DNA of 6,434 nucleotides from an uncultured bacterium. GTDB lineage: Bacteria; Patescibacteriota; Microgenomatia; UBA1406; GWC2-37-13. The stretch spans positions 1 through 6,434 of the forward strand of contig CALESU010000003.1 of assembly GCA_937914905.1 (NCBI GenBank), read 5' to 3'. The position numbers and the translations under genes are program-made. Every line of letters begins with the position of its first letter. The first letter of the stretch is position 1. The notes under the pieces are model-generated. The model did not search any database, was not told the DNA's origin, and was given only the letters and a program-made list of their open reading frames with translations. Shown in pieces: positions 1 through 6,408 of the stretch.

Positions 1-853
1 TGGGTTTCTTAGCTCGAACATTGCCTCCAACGGAAAAAACAAATTCATCCTCTGACTGGACTACTGGGCCCACGGTTACTTGGTCAGTTGTTACTAAGGG
101 ATCAACGGGGGCGTTACTAATCTCATCTTGCGATATTACTTCCTGTGAAACAATTTTGACAAGAAGCGAATGTAATTCTGATTGGGAAATTACATCAAGG
201 GATGGTTTTTGCAAAAATACATGAGGCTCCCAATCAAATGCTTCTAGTTCAGTACGTACCAAATCCATATCCTCGTGACCAAATACATGAATACTTGAAG
301 GCAAGTGAATGTGACGAGGAAGACTCTGTAAAATGCTTTGAATATCGTCACCAGGACTGTCTGTTCGCGCGGTATATTGTGAAAAGATTTGCTTTCCTTC
401 GTGAAAAATTGCCACACCCCACTTTGTTTTATTCACTTCAATTGTGATCGTATCTTGAAGAGTTTTACTGCGTAAATACTCCACCAGTGCTTCTTGAACA
501 TCGATATACCCCATGGGGTCGAGCTTCAATTCTTTGGCAATTTTTTTTATAATACCTTTGTAGGGATCTTTAATTTCTGCAGATTCGGTATCAATCATCC
601 ACGAATGAAGGAAAAAAATAGTTTTACTGAGAGTTGATTCTCCCCCGGGAACAATTGTGGAAATAAGAGTATCGATATCTGTGGACACATTATCAAAACC
701 TTGAGTATACGCCACACTACTACTTGCCCCGATCGTACCCACGCCCCCAACCGGCGAAAAAATAAACCCAGTCGCTGACGAGTCAGTTAGATAGAGCGCA
801 AAGTACTCAGAAGATTCTTCTTTCTTATGGAAAAAAGGAACAGAAAATCCCAT
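1..853 (-). CDS. Divergent PilM/FtsA-like actin-fold protein, partial (C-terminus beyond left edge)
   Basis: The minus-strand frame is open from the ATG at 853-851 to the left edge: 284 codons plus one base, no stop. An in-frame TGA lies three codons upstream, so this ATG is the first possible one. The protein starts MGFSVPFFHKKEE, then has alternating strands (EYFALYLTDSS at 16-26, TITIEVNKTKWGVAIF at 135-150) around a helix region (KGIIKKIAKELKLDPMGYID at 99-118, then EALVEYL). From memory, this order matches CPR proteins annotated as PilM-like or FtsA-like, which have the actin/Hsp70 ATPase fold and act with type IV pilus or division machinery at the inner membrane. The usual Asp-x-Gly phosphate loops are not visible, so nucleotide binding is doubtful. 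After residue 240 comes an acidic linker, then DEFVFSVGGN and a basic stretch (RAKKP); family members often continue into a membrane helix, which would lie outside the window. It follows the solute-binding protein gene by 49 bp on the same strand but has its own possible promoter. The open frame is certain; the family call is moderate. Confidence 0.72.
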   Translation of the reverse strand, partial: MGFSVPFFHKKEESSEYFALYLTDSSATGFIFSPVGGVGTIGASSSVAYTQGFDNVSTDIDTLISTIVPGGESTLSKTIFFLHSWMIDTESAEIKDPYKGIIKKIAKELKLDPMGYIDVQEALVEYLRSKTLQDTITIEVNKTKWGVAIFHEGKQIFSQYTARTDSPGDDIQSILQSLPRHIHLPSSIHVFGHEDMDLVRTELEAFDWEPHVFLQKPSLDVISQSELHSLLVKIVSQEVISQDEISNAPVDPLVTTDQVTVGPVVQSEDEFVFSVGGNVRAKKP

Positions 854-861
854 ACCAATTC

Positions 862-890
862 ATATTACCACAAGCGAGATTGAAGCGCAA
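862..890 (-). promoter_or_regulatory. Candidate promoter for the PilM-like gene (leaderless type)
   Basis: On the minus strand, TTGCGC (890-885) is followed by a 17-nt spacer and TAATAT (867-862), with TG one base before the hexamer (870-869), as in extended -10 promoters. Only 8 nt separate the -10 from the ATG at 853, so transcription would begin almost at the start codon. No Shine-Dalgarno sequence lies in the gap. The match to consensus is only moderate; readthrough from the upstream gene is also possible. Confidence 0.35.
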
Positions 891-902
891 ACAAGGGCTG
901 TA

Positions 903-2363
903 TTACTCAATGGCAAAGCGTTCAAGAACCTTAGAAACACCCTGATGTGCAGTTGATAGTGCTGCCGTATAGTCTACCCCCTCGGCAGTGGCACTTATTG
1001 CATTTTCGAGATATTGCAATATTTCATCATTCATGCCATCGTCAAAGGTACGGTCTACTACAGGTAACGTAACGTAGACATCTCCGACCGCTTGTACGAT
1101 AACGGCTTCTAGGAATGGATTTGATTTTGCGAGGTCAGCCATATCTTTTCGAGGATATGCAGTACCAAATGGTCGAATACGCGACTGAAGTTCATACATG
1201 GTGGCAAGTTGTTCTTTTTCAGAAAGATACTTCAAAAACTTCCACGCCTCATCTTGATTGGGATTTAGTCTATTTACTCCTTCAACCCAGTAATGGGAGA
1301 TTGCTGCTGAAGCATTGTCTAATCCTTTGGGAACAGGGGCAACTTCGACTGATAATTCTGGATTCTGAGCTTTGATTGCAAGTACAGTCCATGAAGGGGC
1401 GATTATCATCGCTGTTTTTCCTTGGATAAATGAAGTTATGGAGTTTGGCATACTTTCGTTCCAGTATCCGTCTTCGGCGAATTTACGATAGAGTTGCAGA
1501 GCTTCCACTGCTTCTGGTGCATTAAGTGCTTTGAGATCTCCCCCATTGAGCAACAAGAGAATAGAGAACAATTCTCCAAAATGGCTTACGTTTGTAGCGG
1601 TTCCGATAGCCATACCAGAGGTGATCACCGTTCCTTCCGGATCTCGCACGGTAAGCTTACTAACTGCAGAGAACACATCGTTGCTATCCCCCACCCACAC
1701 GGCTGGAGGACTTTGAATTCCTGCTTGTTTGAGCAATGTGTCGTTATAAATAAGTACTGAACCGTCAATCATCAGGGGAATACCGTAAAACGAATCTGTA
1801 ATTTTCAAATCTTTTGCATGAACGGGGTAAAAAGTACTTTCAAATTGTGCATTCGTGTAGATCCCCTGAGGAATAGGAGCTACAATCTCTTGTAGTTGGG
1901 GAAGCCAGGAATTGTGAAAACGAAATATATCTGGACCATTGTTTGCCAGACTTCGCGCAAGTAACCGCTCTCGATACTCTTGAGGAGCCATTTTTTCATA
2001 GGTGATAGTTACATGAGGGTTCTCTTTTTGGTACGCATCAATAAGAGGTTGGTACACTTCTGCTTCCTCCCATAGACCCCAATAGGAAAGGGAAACGTTT
2101 GTTTTTGGTTTTACCGTGGGGTTGGTGGGAAAAAATCTATCTTTTAAGAAGAACCAAAAAAACAATCCGAATATGATTAAGAAAACTACAATAATCCCGA
2201 TAATAAATCCTACTTTATTTGTCTTTTCTTCATAGACGGGAATATCTGTGGGGTAGTCAGGCGGAATACTTCCTGCGATTTCTTCCGGACGCTCAATTTC
2301 TGGAGCCACTTCTTCCACCTGCGGGGGTGCTTGAGTGTTGAGATCTGACCCATTGTCTTGCAT
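903..2363 (-). CDS. Membrane-anchored extracellular solute-binding protein, family 1
   Basis: This encodes 486 residues from the ATG at 2363; a GTG in frame at 2387 would add eight residues (MRFLYYIS) but has little support. Residues 1-50 are an acidic, proline-rich tail (PPDYPTDIPVYEE at 34-46). Residues 51-73 are one strongly hydrophobic helix followed by basic KDR. The rest is a family 1 (maltodextrin-type) binding domain: VSLSYWGLWEE at 90-100, GPDIFRFHNSW at 143-153, GIPLMIDGSVLIYND at 194-208, FIQGKTAMIIAPSW at 312-325 and DEAWKFLKYLSEKEQ at 371-385. The family binds sugars or other solutes outside the cell for ABC import. There is no lipobox or cleavable signal, so the helix should tether the domain with the N-terminus inside. 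No ABC permease or ATPase is in view, so the ligand and partner are unknown. It is divergent from the VanW gene and upstream of the PilM-like gene on the same strand. The family call is firm; transport is inferred. Confidence 0.88.
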   Translation of the reverse strand: MQDNGSDLNTQAPPQVEEVAPEIERPEEIAGSIPPDYPTDIPVYEEKTNKVGFIIGIIVVFLIIFGLFFWFFLKDRFFPTNPTVKPKTNVSLSYWGLWEEAEVYQPLIDAYQKENPHVTITYEKMAPQEYRERLLARSLANNGPDIFRFHNSWLPQLQEIVAPIPQGIYTNAQFESTFYPVHAKDLKITDSFYGIPLMIDGSVLIYNDTLLKQAGIQSPPAVWVGDSNDVFSAVSKLTVRDPEGTVITSGMAIGTATNVSHFGELFSILLLLNGGDLKALNAPEAVEALQLYRKFAEDGYWNESMPNSITSFIQGKTAMIIAPSWTVLAIKAQNPELSVEVAPVPKGLDNASAAISHYWVEGVNRLNPNQDEAWKFLKYLSEKEQLATMYELQSRIRPFGTAYPRKDMADLAKSNPFLEAVIVQAVGDVYVTLPVVDRTFDDGMNDEILQYLENAISATAEGVDYTAALSTAHQGVSKVLERFAIE

Positions 2364-2374
2364 ACTGATATAAT
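2345..2374 (+). promoter_or_regulatory. Candidate promoter for the VanW gene
   Basis: CTGACC (2345-2350), an 18-nt spacer and a perfect TATAAT (2369-2374), with TG at 2366-2367 forming an extended -10. Transcription would start near 2381, about 18 nt before the ATG at 2399. It lies across the start codon of the divergent solute-binding protein gene. A second -10-like hexamer, TATGAT at 2398-2403, stands 7 nt before the alternative ATG at 2411. Confidence 0.45.
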
Positions 2375-2398
2375 ACAGAAATCTCACCTGAAATACCT

Positions 2399-3802
2399 AT
2401 GATCATTCGCATGTCTATATCACAACGACTTCTTCTTGTCTTGTCTGCACTATTCCTTTTGTTGACAATCAGCCTTGTTACCTCGTGGATCTACGTGGAA
2501 AAAAAGATAGGAAACGGCATATATCCTGGCACCACTATTGATGGGATTTCGATGGCTTACAAAACAAAAACAGAGGCACAAGATCTTTTGAAACAGAGAG
2601 ACGAGTATTATGCCGATAGCATCCTCACGGTGACGTATAAAAATGCACCCGTTGCAACTTTTTCTGGAGAGCTTTTGGGGCTAAGACGAGATATTGATAC
2701 CAAAATTGACCAAGCATTGCTTGTGGGGAGATCGCCCCATATTCCCTCCCGAATCGCACAGCGAATAGGCTCAATGAGTGGTGTGAGTACGTTTACTTTT
2801 CTTACCGAGCTCAGATACGACCAGAACCCAATTAACGATTTTTTGGAAACAGCAAATGACTCGTACTCATATCCGGCAAAAAATGCACTCTTCACATTTG
2901 AAGATGGAAAAGTAACATCGTTTAAAGAACATGAACCGGGAGTTCAGCTCAAAACTGAGTTATTTTTACAGACGGTGCATAAATCCATTCAACTCATCCG
3001 TTCGGATCGAAAATCCATATCAGTTCTCCTTGAAGACGAGTCAGTAAAACCAGAAATAACCCTGTCTCAAATCAATGATTTTGGCATCGAAGAACTAATT
3101 GCGGAAGGTAAGTCAAACTATACGGGTTCGATTGCTTCTCGGGTACATAACCTGATATTGGCGTCCACCAAGTTCAATGGCGTCATAATTCCGAAAGGTG
3201 AAGTGTTCTCCTTTAATAAGATTATTGGAGATATTTCCGCAAGAACTGGCTATCAACAAGCATATGTGATAAAAGATGGGCGTACGGTACTCGGAGATGG
3301 AGGAGGAGTGTGCCAAGTTTCAACAACTATGTTTCGCGCGGCAATCCAAAGCGGACTGTCCATAGTTGAGCGCAATCCTCACGCTTACCGAGTATCCTAT
3401 TATGAAAATGATTCTTCAGCAGGATTTGATGCGAGTATTTACACCCCTTCAGTTGATTTACGATTTACAAACGATACCCCTGCAGCCATCTTAGTACAAA
3501 TGGTTCTGGACAAAGAAGCGCGTACTCTTGCATTTCGATTCTATGGAAAAAAAGATGGAAGAAAAGTAGAAATTTCCCCATCAACAGTTTGGGATGTTGC
3601 CCCTCCCCCTCCCGCACGTTATGAAGATGATCCCACATTACCTGTCGGACAAGTGAGACAAGTTGACTTTCCCGCGTGGGGAGCGAAAGCGAAATTCACT
3701 TACAAGGTTATTTCAGCCAATGGGGGAAATTTGGTAGATACTACGTTTTATTCTTCGTACCGCCCGTGGCAAGCGGTATATATGAAAGGTACCGCGCAAT
3801 AA
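2399..3802 (+). CDS. VanW family protein with peptidoglycan-binding-like domains
   Basis: This encodes 467 residues from the ATG at 2399; an ATG at 2411 (MSISQRLLL) would give 463 and equally fits the membrane segment. Residues 10-32 form a single membrane helix with a short basic N-terminus, so the bulk should lie outside. Residues about 41-220 resemble the repeats found before VanW domains in wall-associated proteins: IYPGTTIDGISM at 41-52, a TKTEAQDLL helix at 57-65, and FTFEDGKVTSFKEHEPG at 165-181. The VanW domain follows at about 245-390, with FSFNKIIGDISARTGY at 270-285, GDGGGVCQVSTTMF at 299-312 (Cys305) and NPHAYRVSYY at 326-335. A PPPP hinge at 402-405 leads to a C-terminal beta-rich, G5-like segment (YSSYRPWQAVYMKGT). 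VanW takes its name from some vancomycin-resistance clusters, but its biochemical role is not settled and resistance should not be inferred. Envelope or wall work is likely. Confidence 0.9.
   Translation: MIIRMSISQRLLLVLSALFLLLTISLVTSWIYVEKKIGNGIYPGTTIDGISMAYKTKTEAQDLLKQRDEYYADSILTVTYKNAPVATFSGELLGLRRDIDTKIDQALLVGRSPHIPSRIAQRIGSMSGVSTFTFLTELRYDQNPINDFLETANDSYSYPAKNALFTFEDGKVTSFKEHEPGVQLKTELFLQTVHKSIQLIRSDRKSISVLLEDESVKPEITLSQINDFGIEELIAEGKSNYTGSIASRVHNLILASTKFNGVIIPKGEVFSFNKIIGDISARTGYQQAYVIKDGRTVLGDGGGVCQVSTTMFRAAIQSGLSIVERNPHAYRVSYYENDSSAGFDASIYTPSVDLRFTNDTPAAILVQMVLDKEARTLAFRFYGKKDGRKVEISPSTVWDVAPPPPARYEDDPTLPVGQVRQVDFPAWGAKAKFTYKVISANGGNLVDTTFYSSYRPWQAVYMKGTAQ
2414..2442 (-). promoter_or_regulatory. 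Candidate promoter for the solute-binding protein gene
   Basis: On the minus strand, AAGACA (2442-2437), a 17-nt spacer and TATAGA (2419-2414), with TG at 2422-2421 as an extended -10. It lies inside the first codons of the VanW gene and would give a leader of about 44 nt to the ATG at 2363. That leader contains AGGTGAG (2389-2383), which looks like a Shine-Dalgarno sequence but is about 19 nt from the ATG, too far for normal use. A nearer -10-like TATTAT (2375-2370) lies 6 nt from the ATG and is an alternative. Confidence 0.35.
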
Positions 3803-3812
3803 TGAGAGTTCT

Positions 3813-4430
3813 TTAATGGAACAATAAATCCCAGATCCCTTTTCTTCGCAATCGGTAGTTTAATTGTTTGAGTGGTCTTTCTCCGATCACCTTTGCGGGG
3901 ACTCCTCCCACAACTGCGTTTGCGGGCACATCTTTTGTTACCACGGCACCCGCCCCGATTACCGCACCTTCATTGACCGTAACTCCGGGTAGAATGATTG
4001 CTCGTGGACCGATAAATACATAGTCTTTTATGGTTACGGGGGCAGATGTTGCTCCAAAAGTGGAGCTTGCAATATCATGCTCTGAGTTATATATCATAAC
4101 CTCACTTGCGATATCTACGTGATTACCAATAGTAAGAGGAGCTCTCCCATCCAATACTATGCGCTCACCAATTACACAATCCTCCCCTATCACAATCCCT
4201 GAAGGATCATAAAAACGAGCACCTGCATTTACGATACTCGAATTCCCTATGCGAATTCCTGCAATCCTTAATAGCGCCATACGAAAAATAGAGATAGGAA
4301 TAAGACTTACAAGAGATATAAAATACGTATGGGTTTCAAGCATGGTTTGCGATACTCTGGCAAGAATTTTACTAACTACGGCTTGAGAGGTAAGTCTATT
4401 GCCGTCTTTGTCTCTGATAGGAGTTTGCAT
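3813..4430 (-). CDS. Hexapeptide-repeat acyltransferase (left-handed beta-helix, probable O-acetyltransferase)
   Basis: This encodes 205 residues from the ATG at 4430, close to the usual length for the family. Residues 36-57 are hydrophobic and may contact the membrane. From residue 58 the isoleucine-glycine hexapeptide rhythm builds a left-handed beta-helix: [28 protein letters not shown]. The loop NSEHD holds His118, which fits the catalytic histidine that activates the acceptor hydroxyl in this family. The end is classical: [49 protein letters not shown]. Members transfer acetyl from acetyl-CoA to sugars or glycan precursors, usually as trimers. The acceptor cannot be told; surface polysaccharide or cell-wall sugar is a reasonable guess from the envelope genes around it. 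It converges with the VanW gene, the stops being 10 bp apart, and diverges from rnhB. The family call is sure, the substrate unknown. Confidence 0.9.
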   Translation of the reverse strand: MQTPIRDKDGNRLTSQAVVSKILARVSQTMLETHTYFISLVSLIPISIFRMALLRIAGIRIGNSSIVNAGARFYDPSGIVIGEDCVIGERIVLDGRAPLTIGNHVDIASEVMIYNSEHDIASSTFGATSAPVTIKDYVFIGPRAIILPGVTVNEGAVIGAGAVVTKDVPANAVVGGVPAKVIGERPLKQLNYRLRRKGIWDLLFH

Positions 4431-4447
4431 AGGCTATATATTATACT
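4414..4447 (+). promoter_or_regulatory. Candidate promoter for the rnhB-LCP unit
   Basis: CTGATA (4414-4419) lies 17 nt before TATATT (4437-4442); an overlapping TATACT (4442-4447) is the better-placed -10 for a leaderless start, ending 7 nt before the ATG at 4455. Either choice leaves almost no leader and no Shine-Dalgarno sequence. It sits over the first codons of the divergent acyltransferase gene. No strong -35 pairs with TATACT. Confidence 0.35.
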
Positions 4448-4469
4448 ATCACGCATGCCGACATTTGAA
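4440..4469 (-). promoter_or_regulatory. Candidate promoter for the acyltransferase gene (leaderless type)
   Basis: On the minus strand, TTCAAA (4469-4464), an 18-nt spacer and a perfect TATAAT (4445-4440). Nine nt separate the hexamer from the ATG at 4430, so the predicted transcription start is within a few bases of the start codon and no ribosome-binding site fits. Its -10 shares bases 4442-4445 with the rnhB -10 on the other strand. Confidence 0.45.
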
Positions 4470-5114
4470 AATGAGATTGTGTTTTGGAAGCGAGGATCTC
4501 ATGTCGTGGGGATTGACGAAGTAGGAAAAGGAGCCCTTGCAGGGCCACTCACTCTTTCAGCTGTATTTTTTGCACACCATTTATCACCTGGTTCATTCTT
4601 ATCTTTGATCAAATCCGGTATAAATGATTCAAAACTGATTTCTGCCGTCAAAAGGGAACGGTTGAATAATCTTATGAAGGATTTAGCATGTACACGGTTT
4701 ACCGTTTCCGCACCCCCATCACACATAGACAAAAAAGGGATTATGCATGCTTGGAGACATTGCTTTTCACAGCTGATTGCTCAGATTCGTATCAGCGTTC
4801 CCCATGACTCAATCACAGTTCTTGTTGACGGATTACCCATCCATGATCTACGCTATGATAAGAATACTGTTATACAATTTATTACCAAAGGAGATCGGGC
4901 AAGTGTTGCCATAGCATCAGCATCAATAACCGCAAAAGTTTCCAGAGACTCATACATGACTAATCTATCACCCCGATATCCTTTGTATCATTTCCATAGA
5001 AATAAAGGCTATGGCACCAAAGAGCATATTTCTGCACTACACACATCTGGCCCAACTGCACAACACAGGCTTTCATTCATAGATCATATTATTTCCCCTT
5101 CTCACATCGCATGA
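4455..5114 (+). CDS. rnhB: Ribonuclease HII
   Basis: This encodes 219 residues, normal for the family. The frame stays open upstream to an ATG at 4329, but that 42-residue extension has no family likeness, runs through the opposing acyltransferase gene, and the RNase HII fold begins just after MPTFENEIVF. The enzyme cuts the RNA strand of RNA-DNA hybrids and removes single ribonucleotides misincorporated in DNA, acting in the cytoplasm with divalent metal. Visible motifs are GIDEVGKG at 19-26 (Asp21, Glu22), NDSKL at 57-61, LVDG at 123-126 (Asp125), KGDRASVAIASASITAKVSR at 145-164 ending in Asp165, NKGYGTKEH, and the terminal HRLSF. The four acidic catalytic residues are therefore present. 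Position 25 is Lys where bacterial RNase HII usually has Arg (GRG). The final codon overlaps the LCP start (ATGA), so the two are probably co-transcribed and translationally coupled. Confidence 0.95.
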   Translation: MPTFENEIVFWKRGSHVVGIDEVGKGALAGPLTLSAVFFAHHLSPGSFLSLIKSGINDSKLISAVKRERLNNLMKDLACTRFTVSAPPSHIDKKGIMHAWRHCFSQLIAQIRISVPHDSITVLVDGLPIHDLRYDKNTVIQFITKGDRASVAIASASITAKVSRDSYMTNLSPRYPLYHFHRNKGYGTKEHISALHTSGPTAQHRLSFIDHIISPSHIA

Positions 5115-6376
5115 ACCAATCGCGCATAAAACCCATTGTAAAGACGAATCATCCCTTGAGATTTGCTCTTATTGGATTGGGAGTATTGGCCGTGATAATA
5201 GGAATTTTGGGAATAGTTCGGATTGGCTCATTTTTTAATCGTATTCAAACCACGACCAAAGGCACACCTACTCCCACTCCTGTCGTAGAAAAGACGGAAT
5301 ATACCTTTTTACTTCTTGGATATGGTGGAGGTCGTCATGAAGGAACTTACCTAACCGACTCCATCATGGTACTCAATTTTGATACCAAGACAAATAAAGC
5401 CTTGCTCATATCCCTTCCTCGTGATCTTTGGGTCCAAGTACCCATGAAATCCGAAGAATCATTTTCAACTAAGATAAATGCGGTATATCAGATGAGTTTA
5501 TTTCCAAACCAATATCCCAATATCGACCCCACTTACCAAGATGAGGAAAACCCTTCAAAGCTCCTCGCATACGTGGTCAAAGATGTGACGGGGCTCACAG
5601 TTGACGCATATGTGTCTATTGATTTTGAGGGCTTTACCCAAGCAATAAATACACTGGGAGGGATAACGGTTAATGTGGAACGATCTTTTGTTGATTACGA
5701 ATATCCTATTGAAGAAAAAATGAATGATCTCTGTGAAAGAGACGAAGAGTTTGTACAAATCGAACCCATTATAAATAAAACGATGACGGAAGAAGATCAA
5801 GAAAAGCTATTTGCGGAAAAACCAGAATTGAAAGAATTTGTAACTGACATAAAAGAACACCCCGTGAAAGCATTCCCTTGCCGTTACGAAGAGCTTCGGT
5901 TTGAGAAGGGTTTGGTGGAAATGGATGGGGAAACTGCGTTGAAGTTTGCCCGATCTCGACATGCTCTGGGAGACGGAGGAGATTTTAATCGTGCAAAAAG
6001 ACAGCAGCAAGTGATCGATTCTGCAAAAGATAAGGTTCTTTCTATCGGATTTATCCCTAAAATCATCCCCCTTCTCAATGACCTCGAAGATCATATTGCC
6101 ACAGACCTCCCCCTTTCTGACATACAGAAATTGCTCAAAGAAAGTTTGGAAGCAGGTTCATACACTACTCAATCATTTGTGCTCTCAGATACGTATGTTG
6201 CAGATAGTTACTCTCCTGTAGGTGGCTACATTTTAGTCCCTAAAAATACTGCAGGATCTTGGAAAGATATTCGAGAAGCGATCCAGTTTACACGACTCGG
6301 CATCACCCCAACTCCAACTCCCAAACCCAATCCATCACTCACTCCCAAGATCACGCAAAAAGTGAAAACTCCCTGA
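5111..6376 (+). CDS. LytR-CpsA-Psr (LCP) family glycopolymer phosphotransferase
   Basis: This encodes 421 residues. A membrane helix lies at 18-37 after a basic N-terminus, followed by a Thr-Pro spacer (GTPTPTP at 51-57) and the extracellular LCP domain. Recognisable are YTFLLLGYGGG at 64-74, LTDSIMVLNFD at 81-91 (Asp83), LISLPRDLWVQVP at 99-111 (Arg104), STKINAVY at 119-126, GGITVNVERSF at 183-193, MDGETALKFARSRHA at 271-285 (Arg281, Arg283) and DFNRAKRQQQ at 291-300 (Asp291, Arg294, Gln298). These fit the residues that hold the polyprenyl-pyrophosphate head group and metal in characterised members. LCP enzymes move glycopolymers from lipid carriers onto peptidoglycan or other acceptors. Between 194 and 260 is an acidic insert flanked by Cys208 and Cys257. 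The tail (399-421) is rich in Thr, Pro and Lys and looks unstructured. The start overlaps the rnhB stop by ATGA, which fixes it. No terminator follows. Confidence 0.93.
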   Translation: MNQSRIKPIVKTNHPLRFALIGLGVLAVIIGILGIVRIGSFFNRIQTTTKGTPTPTPVVEKTEYTFLLLGYGGGRHEGTYLTDSIMVLNFDTKTNKALLISLPRDLWVQVPMKSEESFSTKINAVYQMSLFPNQYPNIDPTYQDEENPSKLLAYVVKDVTGLTVDAYVSIDFEGFTQAINTLGGITVNVERSFVDYEYPIEEKMNDLCERDEEFVQIEPIINKTMTEEDQEKLFAEKPELKEFVTDIKEHPVKAFPCRYEELRFEKGLVEMDGETALKFARSRHALGDGGDFNRAKRQQQVIDSAKDKVLSIGFIPKIIPLLNDLEDHIATDLPLSDIQKLLKESLEAGSYTTQSFVLSDTYVADSYSPVGGYILVPKNTAGSWKDIREAIQFTRLGITPTPTPKPNPSLTPKITQKVKTP

Positions 6377-6393
6377 AATATACCTGATTCATG

Positions 6394-6399
6394 TATAAT
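6394..6399 (+). promoter_or_regulatory. Candidate -10 element for the right-edge gene (leaderless type)
   Basis: A perfect TATAAT, ending 9 nt before the ATG at 6409, with TG just upstream at 6392-6393 (one base closer than the ideal extended -10). No good -35 was seen; the expected position falls on the LCP stop codon. The spacing repeats that at the acyltransferase and rnhB starts. Confidence 0.4.
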
Positions 6400-6408
6400 G
6401 AGTGCCAT

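Noticed and set aside
21..447. Two plus-strand open frames (67 and 81 codons)
   Set aside because: They lie inside the minus-strand PilM-like coding frame, which is open for 284 codons and gives a sensible globular protein; the plus-strand products have no recognisable features.
2364..2387. GTG start at 2387 for the solute-binding protein
   Set aside because: It adds only MRFLYYIS ahead of an acidic tail, overlaps the AGGTGAG motif itself, and has no clear ribosome-binding site; not fully excluded.
2399..3802. VanW as evidence of vancomycin resistance
   Set aside because: No vanA/B ligase, vanH, vanX or vanRS genes are present, and VanW-domain proteins are widespread without resistance.
3808..3822. 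GTTC-7-GAAC hairpin between the convergent VanW and acyltransferase stops, as a bidirectional terminator
   Set aside because: A four-base stem with an AT-rich loop and no U-tract is too weak to support a terminator call.
4329..4454. N-terminal extension of rnhB to the ATG at 4329
   Set aside because: It is antisense to the acyltransferase N-terminus, lacks any RNase HII likeness, and starting at 4455 gives a normal 219-residue enzyme with a -10 box correctly placed.
6291..6370. Thr-Pro-coding tract at the end of the LCP gene as a DNA repeat or CRISPR-like array
   Set aside because: The ACTCC-like units are short, imperfect and in frame; they are explained by a low-complexity protein tail.
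4455..6376. Recoded TGA (as in Gracilibacteria or Absconditabacteria)
   Set aside because: Both rnhB and the LCP gene end at TGA at family-typical C-termini, and I noted no in-frame TGA within the coding regions; TGA behaves as stop.
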